Shown in pieces: positions 12,901 through 23,300 of a DNA stretch of 64,000 bases. A model generated the notes under the pieces. It was not told where the DNA came from. It made no database searches and worked only from the letters and a program-made list of their open reading frames with translations. The DNA comes from Panicum virgatum (lineage: Eukaryota; Streptophyta; Magnoliopsida; Poales; Poaceae), in assembly GCF_016808335.1 (NCBI RefSeq), contig NC_053148.1, positions 49,926,930 to 49,990,929 on the forward strand, read 5' to 3'. The position numbers were made by a program, and so were the translations under genes. Each line of letters opens with the position of its first letter. Positions within the stretch are counted from its first letter, which is position 1.

Positions 12901-13548
12901 TGAACCCTCAGGAAATGCATCATTAAGCAGATCTAGTAGTAGATTAAAACTTCTACCAGACCATCCTCCAAGGAGTTTGATGTGAAGCAATCTGATCAAG
13001 AAACACAGACTTGAATACTTTTTGCAAGTAGGGTACAACTCTTGACCATGGGCTGCTACCAACTTTTCAAGGGCCACTAGTTCATCTGGCTGCTGAACAG
13101 AACTATTATCTTCAAAATCTCCTCTATCATCTAAACCACAAGCTAAGTCTCTAAGCAAATCAGATATGTCATCTTCTTCATTGGACTCCTCTATAGGGTC
13201 AACACAACCATCATTCTCATGATTCACAGCAGAGGAGCTTGCTTCCCCATGTAAGTTCCATGTTGTGTACCCTTTTAGAAACCCATCACATATCAGGTGC
13301 TCACGTACACTACTTGCATCTCTCCAAAATGAGTTAACACACTTTCTGCAAGGGCATAAGATCTTGTTTCCTATAGCTGAATTTCTAAATGCAAAAGCTA
13401 GGAAACTGTTCACCCCTCGCAAATATGCCTTTGTGTGCCTACATGCAATTTTTTTTTGTTAAACCCCATATTAATTACTGAAACAATTTTAGTATTTGTG
13501 AACTATTGTGTTGTACCTAGACGCACAATTGATCCATGATTTATCCAT
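9941..13548 (-). CDS. CACTA transposase, TNP2 type
   Basis: Exon 1 (13548-13517) encodes MDKSWINCASR and splices at GT/AG (acceptor just above 13438) to HTKAYLRGVNSFLAFAFRNS, giving the usual Transposase-associated domain with the CPCRKC cysteine motif and REHLICDGFLKGY. The large exon 2 holds the Transposase_21/TNP2 core (ATDGFNPYRSQNVSYSIWP, MCMKQSNFILTLLIPG, CPDCH). It is followed by a DUF4218-like part (FFDIMVHLMVHLPAQ, about 11300-10930) and a DUF4216-like part (WVDNRVQNKWVKTDQFG, VFYVPDP, from 10678 down). At the boundary between core and DUF4218-like part, a run of eight T (minus strand, 11298-11305) puts the frames out by one base; seven T would join them. That is either a disabling slip, a read error or a recoding site. 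Confidence 0.85.
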
Positions 13549-14399
13549 GTTTCTTTGTGACCAAGGAGCTCTCAGATTATATCTTTGGATACTAAAAAAT
13601 ACAAAAAAACAGATAGTGTACACGCAACAAATCAGAATATTAGAATATGGCAATATGAGAGAAGGGGATAGCAACTACAGAACCATACCGTCACCAAGGC
13701 CTTCACCAAGTTCTCGGCTAGGGTACCAGCTGCTATGGATGCTTGCAAGATGAGCACCAGCCTGTTCCCTAAAGAGAGGCAATCAGATTTTTAAAAAAAA
13801 ACAATATATACACCTTGAATCAAAAAGAGTACTGGAAGTTAAAATATTTACCTTATATTGCAATACAAATAATTGGTGTAGTGCAGGTCTAAAGTTCAGC
13901 AGCTGAGGAAATAATGAAGTACCTGGTCAGAGAAAAAGTCAAGCAACCATTTCAATATGCATCGTGGAAGAATGGTAGGTTCACAGACACACTAGATTTA
14001 TGGACACATAAAAGCAATACACCCCATGCCATATAGTTTTGTTTAGGTTGTAAAACTTCTTAAACTAAGAAAAAATAGAGATAGTTAAAGCACAGGCATC
14101 TCCAAATCTATTAACAAAGTTTGGTTCTAGTGATTTACTGAGCAAGCACTAAAAGAATGGCTGCTGACTTGAACACGCTCATTTTATATCCCTATTTGCA
14201 TCTACATTCGTAATTTAGCACTCAGCGCAGCAAATTTGCAAAATATACCAAACAAATAATTGGGACACCACATCTGACATTGAATGTTTGAATCCAAAAC
14301 TGAAAAGGTAAAGAACTCCAGGCAGTGGAGGTTAAATAATTGAATTGACGAATGTAACAATGAGTTAACTGGAGACAGATGGGGGAGACTGACCTGAGG

Positions 14400-14740
14400 G
14401 CTGAGGGGGAGCTCAACAGATTTGAGGGCGGACGGGGGAGGCAGGGCCCGGCGGCCGGGGGAGGCAGGGTCCGGTGGCGGTGTATGCAGGGACCGGAGGC
14501 TTGTAGAGCCAGGGTCCGGCGCAGGCAGGGTCAAGTGGAGGCGAGGTACACCGGCGGCGGCGTAGGCAGGGACCGGCGGCGGCGTAGGCAAGGACTAGCG
14601 GCGGCGTAGGCAGGAATCAGCGCCTGGAGGAGGTAGGAGCGGCCAGCCGGCGCAGGCAGAGTCAGGTTGCGGCGGAGGTAGGGCCCGGCGGCCGGCGGAG
14701 CCAGGGCCCGGCGACCAGCGGAAGCAGGGACGGACGGGCT
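14400..14740. repeat. GC-rich minisatellite-like region in the CACTA element
   Basis: Degenerate repeats of GGCGGCGTAGGCAGGGAC and related G-rich units lie upstream of the transposase genes, close to one element end. This is where the promoter and leader of the element's transcripts should lie. The open frames across it are compositional. Confidence 0.6.
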
Positions 14741-15267
14741 CGGGGAGGCTGCGGATTTTGGATTCTGAGCAGGGGAAAGGTTTGGATGGGGCGGCTGCAG
14801 GTTTTGCCTGGGGAAGGCCGCGAGATTTTGGTGCTCCCCGCGCGCGCGGCCGCCGCTTTGCGAGAAGATGAGGGCACGCGGGCGATGGAGATTTGGAGCG
14901 GCGGCGGCGGCAGGTTTGGGAAGGAAATAAATTGGATAGCTAGGGTTTCCTTTGTTCAACTGACTTATGGGCCAGGGTTAAAATATGAAGCGCGTAGAGA
15001 TTCACTTGGTGCGCGCGCACCGTGCGGCGCGCGGGAGGGAAAGGGGTGCGCACATTTGCCGATTTACGTTTAGCCGCTATATTACCTTATGCCGACCAAC
15101 AGTCTAACGGTATATAGAAACTAAATACCGACCAACGGTCGCTTGGTACATCCTATATTGCCGACACATCGTCCGTCGAGAACTTATAGCAACCAACGGT
15201 TTGTCGCTAATAATCAAGATTTAGCGACTAACGTCCGACGCTAATCCAGTGTTGTGGTATAGTGGAG

Positions 15268-15513
15268 GTGGCGGCGTTCCTGGCGCAGACGTCGCACGAG
15301 ATGATGGGCGGGTGGGCGATGGCGCCCGACGGCCCCTACTCGTGGGGCTACTGCTTCAAGCAGGAGAACAGCGGCGGCGCCGCCTCGTCCTGCTGCCAGC
15401 CCAGCTTGCAGTGGCCCTGCGCCGCCGGCAAGCAGTACTACGGGCCGGCGGGGCAGGCCATCGGCGCCGACCTGCTGGGCAGCCCGGAGCAGGTGGCCGC
15501 CGCCGCCGCCGTG
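15268..15513 (+). pseudogene. Class I chitinase (GH19) pseudogene, 3' part
   Basis: The frame continues [17 protein letters not shown]...[11 protein letters not shown], covering the GH19 signature with the glutamates (SHE, KQE) that act in catalysis, then [30 protein letters not shown]. Family members have a conserved stretch of about 12 residues (RGPIQISYN type) between YYG and YGPAG. It is absent here, consistent with a 36-bp deletion between the two similar TACGG sites. Similarity stops after the valine codon at 15511-15513, so the last quarter of the catalytic domain is missing. With the stops upstream and the 9.2-kb insertion, the gene is dead as an enzyme. Confidence 0.9.
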
Positions 15514-15580
15514 AGATTACATTTCGATCCATCCCTAGAAAAAATCGAAGCGTTCCTACGAATCATTTTTTGTAGTAGTG
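15514..15580. mobile_element. Terminal remnant of a second CACTA-type element
   Basis: Read on the minus strand the segment starts CACTACTACAAAAAATG at 15580, a typical grass CACTA terminus different from that of the 9.2-kb element. Its other end is not visible. It directly follows the point where chitinase similarity ends, so it may mark the event that removed the chitinase tail. Confidence 0.45.
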
Positions 15581-16640
15581 CAGCAAACCACTTACTAGAC
15601 AATTACTCATCGGTGTCGCCGACCTGCTGGACGTGTACGGTCGATGTTAAATGTATCTCGAGGTTGTGGAGGAAGAGGGCGACGGTTTTTAGTAGAGCGT
15701 TGAATTCACACGATGGGCCGGGGATGACTGCATTCCGTATGGTGTCGACCCGAGGTGGCACTATGGGCGCCGTGGAGATGGTAGCATCTCGATCACACGA
15801 CGTCTAGCGGAAGTGGACCGAGCGGTGCTGCAGGGATGATGGCTCCACTTTCGCGGCAGGGTGGGCGCCTGCGTTGGCTGTGGTGGCGATGGCTCTACGG
15901 CCATGACGGAAGTCAGGGCGGGGTGGTCGCGGATTCGCAGGCTCCATGGTCACGACTGCAGGGTGGTGGAGTCGCCGCGGCGTTGGGAAGAATCCATGCT
16001 TTGAGGACGGAAGGGTGCGGGAGGGGTGGTGGAAAGGGGGATTCTAATTTTTCTTGTTTTTGTTTTTTTTGCCGTTTTGTGATGAAAAAAAGGCGAAGAG
16101 AAAAGAAGAATATGGGAGGAGAGAGCGACGTGGGCGTGGGACCCCATGTGAATCGGTCTGCACCTTGTGCGTATAGGGGCATCGGACGACTCACGTAGGT
16201 AGTTGGCAGATTGGACAGCTAAGATAAGGGGCGAAGCAGCTATGTGGAGTGTTCCTGGTGCCTGTGCACCAGGATAAATTTGTATTTTTCCACTAACTAA
16301 TTTTATATTCATCTCATAATTCAAGAAAAATATATTAGTCCTTTGGGCAGTGCATCACGGTCAATTTAGCAGTGGCTGAAGAATGACCACAGAAGAGAAG
16401 GCAACATCGATCGTACTAAAGTTTTTCTCTTCCATTTAGTCTTTTTAGCTATGTGTATATAGAAGAGACATGGTACCATACTCATGAGCTATATATATAC
16501 TGTATATATATAATGTTGGTAGCTACTATCTAATACACTCTGACTCCGTACACGCGGCGTATGTACGTAAAACCTACGTATACTAGTAGATCTCTGTGTG
16601 TGTAAGTAGAATATGACTATCAGCGGCGGCTATATGTGAT
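15581..16640. other. Intergenic region, nothing identified
   Basis: The region is GC-rich to about 16200 with short open frames of biased composition, then AT-rich towards the NAC gene 3' end, with TATATA-type runs near 16490. No protein family, repeat end or RNA gene is recognisable. Confidence 0.4.
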
Positions 16641-16656
16641 GATCGATGGTTGATTA

Positions 16657-17511
16657 TTACAAGTTGAGGACGCTGCTGGCGAAGTATGGCGACCAGCTCT
16701 CCATCCAGGGGCTCCGCAGCTGCGTCAGGAAGGGGTCCTGCATCACCCACTCCTGCTGCTGCTGCTGCTTCGCCACCTCCAGCTGCGGCAGGCTCAGCGT
16801 CGCCGGCCTCAGCACCGCCGTCGACTCGTCGGCCATCATAACCTCCTTCTTCATCATGATCTCATCCCCGTGTTGGGGTACACCGCCGCCCTGCGGGTGG
16901 TGGTCCGATGGCGACGAGGACATGGTGGAGTCGGCGGGCGAGCCGGCGGTGTCGGCCGACGGCGTGCACGCGGGGGAGGCGCGCGCGAGCTCCTCCATGG
17001 CCACCCGGTGCTCCAGCTCCTTGAGCGACACCGCCTTGCGGTAGATCTTGCACAGCACAATGTCCTCCTGCTGCTGATTTCCGGCGGCGTCGGGGAGGCG
17101 GTACTCGTTCATGACCCAGTCGGTCTTGGTGCCCCGCGGCGCGCGGCCCTCGTAGAAGACGAGCGTCTTCTTGTGGCCGATGAGGCGCTTGGGGTCGGCG
17201 GAGCAGCGCACGGCGCGGTCCGACCCCGTGGCCTTCCAGAAGCCGCGCTCCGTGGTGCGGCTGGGGCGGGCCTGCTGCTGCTTGCGGTGGTCGCGCGGCA
17301 CGAAGAAGTACCACTCGCGCTCGCCGATGCGCGCCAGGCCCGGCAGCTCCCAGGGCTCGTGCCGGTACAGCTGCACCCTCGGGATGATGTCGAACTTGAG
17401 CTTCTTCCCCTCCGCCGCCTGCTTCAGGTAGAACTCCAGCAGCTCCTCCTCCGTCGGGTGGAACCGGAAACCCGGAAGCTCAAGCTCCGCCGCGCCGCGC
17501 CGCTGCTCCAT
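16657..17511 (-). CDS. NAC domain transcription factor, intronless
   Basis: The 284-residue frame has the complete NAC DNA-binding domain: LPGFRFHPTEEELLEFYL (subdomain A, about 13-30), WELPGLARIGEREWYFFVPRD (C, about 54-74), ERGFWKATGSDRAV and IGHKKTLVFYEGRAPRGTK with DWVMNEYRL (D), and EDIVLCKIYRKAVSLKELEHR (E, ending near 170). The C-terminal half is low-complexity, with Ser/Pro-rich and polyglutamine stretches, as in NAC activation regions. NAC proteins bind CACG-core promoter elements in the nucleus. Most plant NAC genes have an intron inside the domain; this frame crosses all subdomains without one. The ATG at 17511 is followed directly by the domain and lies 93 bp below a TATA box. Confidence 0.95.
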   Translation of the reverse strand: MEQRRGAAELELPGFRFHPTEEELLEFYLKQAAEGKKLKFDIIPRVQLYRHEPWELPGLARIGEREWYFFVPRDHRKQQQARPSRTTERGFWKATGSDRAVRCSADPKRLIGHKKTLVFYEGRAPRGTKTDWVMNEYRLPDAAGNQQQEDIVLCKIYRKAVSLKELEHRVAMEELARASPACTPSADTAGSPADSTMSSSPSDHHPQGGGVPQHGDEIMMKKEVMMADESTAVLRPATLSLPQLEVAKQQQQQEWVMQDPFLTQLRSPWMESWSPYFASSVLNL

Positions 17512-17603
17512 ATCTCCACTCTCTGATGATGATGTAGACGATCGAGCTGATGAGGGCCGGCCTGAGAGATCGAGCGACGAGGGAAGTGCTGGTTTCCCTA
17601 TGC

Positions 17604-17611
17604 ATATATAG
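17604..17611 (-). promoter_or_regulatory. TATA box of the NAC gene
   Basis: CTATATATG on the minus strand lies about 93 bp upstream of the NAC start codon, suitable for a leader of roughly 60 bp. Confidence 0.6.
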
Positions 17612-17619
17612 GCCGGCTG

Positions 17620-20370
17620 CTGGTGCTAGGGGTTCGGAGAAGAGAACGACAGAGAGAGTGAGCGAGCGAGGAAAGTGTGTGGGTGATGCGCTCTGGTCTC
17701 TTTCCGGGTCTTCTCCAGCGTCACAGCTGACTTTTACTAGCTAACCTAACCAAATGGTGCTGCCTGGTATGTGTGTGTGGAAATTAAGATCGACTTGGAA
17801 TATTCGTGATTGCGGGCTGCTTAGGGCTCATTAGACCAGTCTATCATCGCACAGTTATCAAGAATGGTGATAACACTCCTCATATCCCATGGAACTAACT
17901 CTCTCTTTTTTACTTATAAATGTTAGACTCTACCATATCAGCAAATTTGCTGACGTGCATGACATTTAATACTTATGACATTCCTATATATGATAGTCCT
18001 ATTGATTGAGATTGGCCTTACTTGTTGACAACGTATCTAGTGCAAACCAAGGACTTCGTGCAAACTCGTGCAAACCTACTAAAAAAAGTTTCAAAAAATT
18101 CTAAAAAAAATCATGAATGTGCTTCTCAGCTTACCTCATCTATATATAAAATTTCATGGTAAAATTTACCCTGTTTGCTACTATCTAACATAATGGAAAT
18201 GCTTTCACTTTTGCTGCACCATTTATTTTTTTTAAAGAATTTATTTGACCACCTTTCTTTTTTTTCTAAGTGGGTTTCGTTCGTACTCTCCTTGACATTA
18301 ACATGATCAGGTCACATTTGAAATATCATTTTTTGCAAAAAAAAAAAGAAAAGAAATGCCGGAATTCTACAGGAATCATATGCACGGAGTAACAAGCATA
18401 TATACGTACTCCTTCACTTTGTAGAGCTAGGCAGCTATACGTGTAGAATTCGTCCCTTTGATATCGATGGCTTTACTTTGACAGAAAGCTAGCGTACGTT
18501 GAAGTGGTAAACCCCCATGAAACGGTTTTTATTAAGTCCAGGACGCCCTCATGGACAGGGAGAATGCAAGCAAACCGACACCATTGGTTTCCACAAGATT
18601 GCGAGATGGATGGATGGATGCATGCATGTTTTGACAGTTGAATTCGTTGCGTGCACAGGTTTGTTAGTCGTACGTGGCCATGACTTCCCCGAGCAGGACA
18701 TGGTGAGGTCCTCCTTCCTGATAGAACAATGACCTCCCCACATATCTCCAATCCCTCTCTCTTTTGTTTGCATTGTCTCTCTGAAAACCGCGTTGAATCG
18801 TTCCAAGTCCTGAAATGATTCTCCTTTTTTGACGAACCGATGGAACTACTTTCTAAGAAGGAATCATTGCAGAGAATTCAGCGGCGGCTGCTGCGCAAAA
18901 AGACTAATGGTTGGTTAAAGTGGCTGCATTTTTCAGGCACCTCACCATTCGCATGCAACTGTGGACCTGCTTGGACTATGCACGCCACTCACTAGCAATC
19001 TAGCATAGCATACAACCTTTTGCACTTGGATCAATTTGGGCCTTCATTCCTATATATGAACCAACCAGCCAACCTGTTTTGTGTTTGATGACAGAACTTG
19101 CATTCAGAAAATTACTTCAAATTTAATTTCATCCCAGGGGCCGGGAGAAAAAAATCTGGAGCGAGTTTGCAGTCATACCTAAACAACTTTCAAGTTCTTT
19201 TTCCTCCCTTTTCTTTAGTACCAGTAGGTCATGATGCAGTGACAGTAGTCATGCATAGAGCTCAAGTACTGATATATGCTGATTTAAAGCAAAACATGTA
19301 CGTATTGCTTTCTTTCTTTTTGGTGTGCTTTAAAAGGAATAATAATACCATGAGCAAAGAAAGAGCAGCATGTCTGTATACGATACTAGTGTTTCTGAGT
19401 GTGACAAATGTGGACTTGTCTGGTGCTAGGAGACTGGAGACAGAAGATCGATGAGCCAGCTAGCTGTACCATATAAATCAAGAGAGCAAGACTTGGGAAT
19501 GGAGTTGGATTATTGGAGCCATCCATCACATCCACGTCAATTATATTGGACCGGTTCTTCGATGCACAAGTCGTTGCTAGCTGTTACGGGTCCATAGATT
19601 TTGCTTCTGTCCGGAGAGTCAAGTCCATGGTTGCATTGCACTCCCTCCAGTGACATTCAGCCTCGCCCATCACCACAAACCAACACAAGCGGAGATCGGA
19701 GGATCCTCAGCTTCTTTGAAGCGGTCCAAGTCTTTCTTCTGTTCTATCCTCCGTTGAGAATGAAGACGAAGCTTCAATTGGTGGGTCAGTCACCTCAGTG
19801 CTCTCCCACATCATCTTGAGTGAGTTGGACGACCTGGAAGAAGAGGTCGTTAGTGATCCATCTTTTTGTTGCAAAGAGAAAATTTATGTATATTAATTAT
19901 GAGAGAAGAAAAGAAACCTGTGTGACGTCTATGCTTGAGTGGAGCTGACCTGACCTGACCCGACCTATTTGAATCAAATGTGAACCAGACAGGGAACAAA
20001 GACTGAAGAAGCTTCCTACCTTCATTTTCTGTTTTAGACAGTGCTGTAGACTAGCAATACATGCTTCTATATCTGCACATCAACATCTTTATCAAGGCCG
20101 GCAGTACAAAGCACAACAAATCAAAGTTTTATTCTGGACCTCTTTACATACCGGACACTTTTAGCCAGGTGAAGACCATGGCCCCTCTGTATGGGAACAC
20201 CATGTCTTCCCCCATTATTTTCACTCTCCGGACAACTATACAAACACTACTTGGTGATGACACCAGTTCGCTATGAGCTATAGACCAGGACAATTACATG
20301 GGCACCAGCAGCTAGTCCAGTAGAGCAGGACTATTATAAGGGCGCCAGCAGCCAGTCCAGTCCTGATCAT
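17620..20370. other. Intergenic region between NAC and SBEI
   Basis: This is NAC promoter DNA followed by mostly AT-rich intergenic sequence. About 17820-18000 may be an old MITE (imperfectly inverted GACCAGTCT/GAGATTGG-type ends). No gene was recognised, apart from a possible small-peptide reading frame near 19350-19600. The rightmost few hundred bases are the SBEI 3' flank. Confidence 0.4.
19350..19454 (+). CDS. Possible small secreted peptide ORF (weak)
   Basis: A 34-codon ORF starts MSKERAACLYTILVFLSV, with a charged start, a hydrophobic core and a small-residue stretch, as in a signal peptide, then GARRLETEDR and stop. About 45 bp downstream, in another frame (19499-19597), is DYWSHPSHP, which recalls the DYW....HP core of RGF/GLV/CLEL growth-factor peptides. 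No intron with proper GT/AG ends and adequate length joins the two, so this may be a decayed gene or chance. Confidence 0.15.
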   Translation: MSKERAACLYTILVFLSVTNVDLSGARRLETEDR

Positions 20371-20382
20371 GGACTTATGGCG

Positions 20383-23300
20383 TCATTTCGTACTTTTATC
20401 GGACGACTGACGCCCAAACTGCCTTCCCTTCTTGCTAGAAACATCCTCTGTCGATTCTCTTTCCTCATGCGCTTCTGTAGTAGCTGTAGGTGTTTTGAGG
20501 GGGGTTGCATCGACATCAATGATTTCTGGAGAAGTCTTTCCAGCACCAGTTGTCTCAGCCTCTTCATCCACACGGTAGTAAGCCTGGTGCCAAAATGTTC
20601 TGTCAGGTGCTGGTATTGCACTGTGACGGATAGCTTCTAGTTCATCAGTTCAGTCGAGAAGTAATTTATAAGTGAACATTACCACACAAGTGCGGGGTGG
20701 AGAAAGGACTTTGAATGAGTTTGGGCGGTTGTTGAAGTTTGTTTCAGGCACTCCTGGTACCCCTTCAGGCGACGTGAAGTGATCCACATCATGGCCAACC
20801 TGTGGCACAACATAGATTAATCTTGCAAACACAGCTGCCTGATACAGATCTGATGGCACCAATTACAGGAGGGGGAAGAAAACATTTTTCCAGCATCTAT
20901 CACACTACTTACTCTTCCATGTCCACCAAAGACAAAAGCATCAGAATCCAGTGCTACTCTGTATTTCCCCGGCAAATCGCATCCAACTTTGTACCTGCAT
21001 ATTAGTTTTAAAGTGGAGACGAGAGTAAGCACGTTAGACAACAGGGAGAAAGGGGGATTTCAAAAGGCAAAGCCTGCAATGTATCACTTACCCATCATAA
21101 GTTTTCTTGGGATGAAAATTGAAAACAAAAACCAAATCTCCACGTTCGAATACAATAACCTGAAGGCAAGCACAAATAAATTGCAAAGGATCTTTTAAAA
21201 ATCAAACTATTTGAATCAAATGGCTAGAGTTCACATTGCACTTTCCTAAATTACATATCGCCTTGATCAGTAAAATATAGCACAAGCTAGAGTTAATACT
21301 CTTCCTAAGAAAGAAACAAATGGTACAACACTCTCATACTAAGTATTTCTCAAGTCCTTACCTTTTTCTCCTCATTCATATCGCTTACAATCTGCTTTGG
21401 TGATGAAAGAAAGAAAAATTCCTCATCGAGCGCATTCATTGCTTGATCAAACGCATCCATGTACTGTTTAGCATTAAAGCAATGAGAAAAAATTGGTATG
21501 TTAGCTAGGATAAATTGAAAACTTGAACTGTAGAGAAATCAGACAGAATAGACATTCCGTTGGATATATAGTTTAACATGCGCTGTTAAAAAATAATTTC
21601 TATCAATAAAACAATCAATCATTGAGAAACATGTTCCTATGTCTGCAAAGTAAAGAAAATGTCATACCTATCAATCCACAGAAATTGTGTACTCAATAGT
21701 AGCAATACATAAGCGTCAACAAAGTAGTAGGTTTGCACAGGCCAAATATGATCGGTCTATTAAGTAACAAGTAATGGTTTGGTGAAGTTTGCTCTAGTAG
21801 GTATAACTTAAAAAAGTGTGCAAAAGTATAGTTGAAACCGAACATACTGTAGAAATGTAATATTAGTATGAAACTCACAATATTTAGCTAGTATTAGAGA
21901 CAGTGATAAAAGGGGTAATGGTCAAAGTGGTGCCATAAAAACAAAAAAAAAACTATAAGGGTTGTATTAAAAAACATAACCTTGTACCGCAAGTGATCAG
22001 TGTCCACAAGGCTCCATTGACGTCTGCATTTATCATAGCTCCAGTTGTTCCCTTCTCTTGGAAAGTCGATCCATTCTGGGTGACCAAACTATAAGAGAAT
22101 TGACATTAATTACAGAGCAACGCCACTAGAACTATGAATAAGAAGAAAGACATAAGAAATGAAATGCAGCTGCCCATTTTGTGCAACCAACTTCACTGAA
22201 GATTACATTCTCATGTGTAAAAGCTTAGCATATGAAAAACTCGTTTGTTTATTCCAGGATGGTGCAGATGCAAGACTTGATAACACCTGTGAAAGATGCT
22301 AGGGACACTCAAGCAGTTTTCTTCGAATATTGAAGGGTCAAATTTATCCCATGTTTGTACAAATATGTGGACAAGTCACAAGAGGATTACAAGCAATAAA
22401 TATACCACATTTAATGTGCAAATACAAGCATTATTCAGATTTAACATTAATCATTCAAATGGCAATCAGGAAGTCGGGTTACTGAGAAAACAGAAAAAAC
22501 CCTTAATGCTGAAATCTGACATCAATAAAGAGAAAGGGTACATGAAAGCTTTTATTGATGGTAAACATTTTTAATAGACCAAGGTTTTACCTCATTCCCC
22601 ATAAAATTCAAGTAGCCATCACCTCCAAGAGCCATTGTGATGAAATGAATCATCTGGAGTGTTTAGAATACAGAAAGCAAATATATTAAGGGGGATGCAA
22701 CACGTTCAAGAATCATATGTAGCCAAATTTAACCAAGTACTTGAGGAGAAACGGAACCTTTTGGAGTGCAATCCCACGATCAATGGTAGGTGAAGCCGGC
22801 TGCAAGTCTGACATGCCAGTGTACATTTCCTTGTCCATCAGAAGAAATGCTATAGTTTTGTCGCCAACGATAGACTGAAAGTTCGAAAGAAATTAATTTC
22901 CAGTAGAAGATAAACAAATCATATGTGAATGCGAATTCTTAGACATACTTAGGAGGGCCTGGTAAACTTCCAAGAATAATTAATGCAGTTACGAGCAATC
23001 AGGATGGAAATTCGATGATATAATACTCTGATTAAAATATTCAAAAGGTCATCACCCACATGTTTAGTTCTCTAACCCACAAGGAAATAAAATATTTAAC
23101 CACATCCAACTATATTTCCTTATAATGTAATGCATGGTACCTGATCATGGCTCTCAGCATATGCAATGCATTTTTCAGTATATCTCCTGTTAGTCAAAGT
23201 ATGCGCTATTTCACCCATTGACCACTCAGAGTCTTCTTTGTTCTTCAGGTAGTCAATCCATCTATCAGGGATAGCCATTGCCAGGCGATAATCAAACCCA

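Larger units (their letters stand above)
6072..15264 (-). mobile_element. CACTA (En/Spm-type) DNA transposon, 9.19 kb
   Basis: The left end reads CACTACACCACA and the right end, reverse-complemented, CACTATACCACA, differing at one of 12 bases. The element is flanked by the 3-bp target duplication GAG (6069-6071 and 15265-15267), as expected for CACTA elements. Removing it with one GAG restores the chitinase frame [10 protein letters not shown]. Subterminal regions (about 6085-6350 and 15065-15250) carry repeated short motifs such as TAGCGACTGA and GCCGACCAAC in both orientations, the expected transposase-binding zones. Inside, on the minus strand, are a TNP2-type transposase and a Transposase_24/TNPA-like gene. 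It has the full parts list of an autonomous element, apart from one apparent frameshift. Confidence 0.95.

Noticed and set aside
17820..18000. A MITE between NAC and SBE1
   Set aside because: The possible inverted ends match poorly and no target duplication was found.
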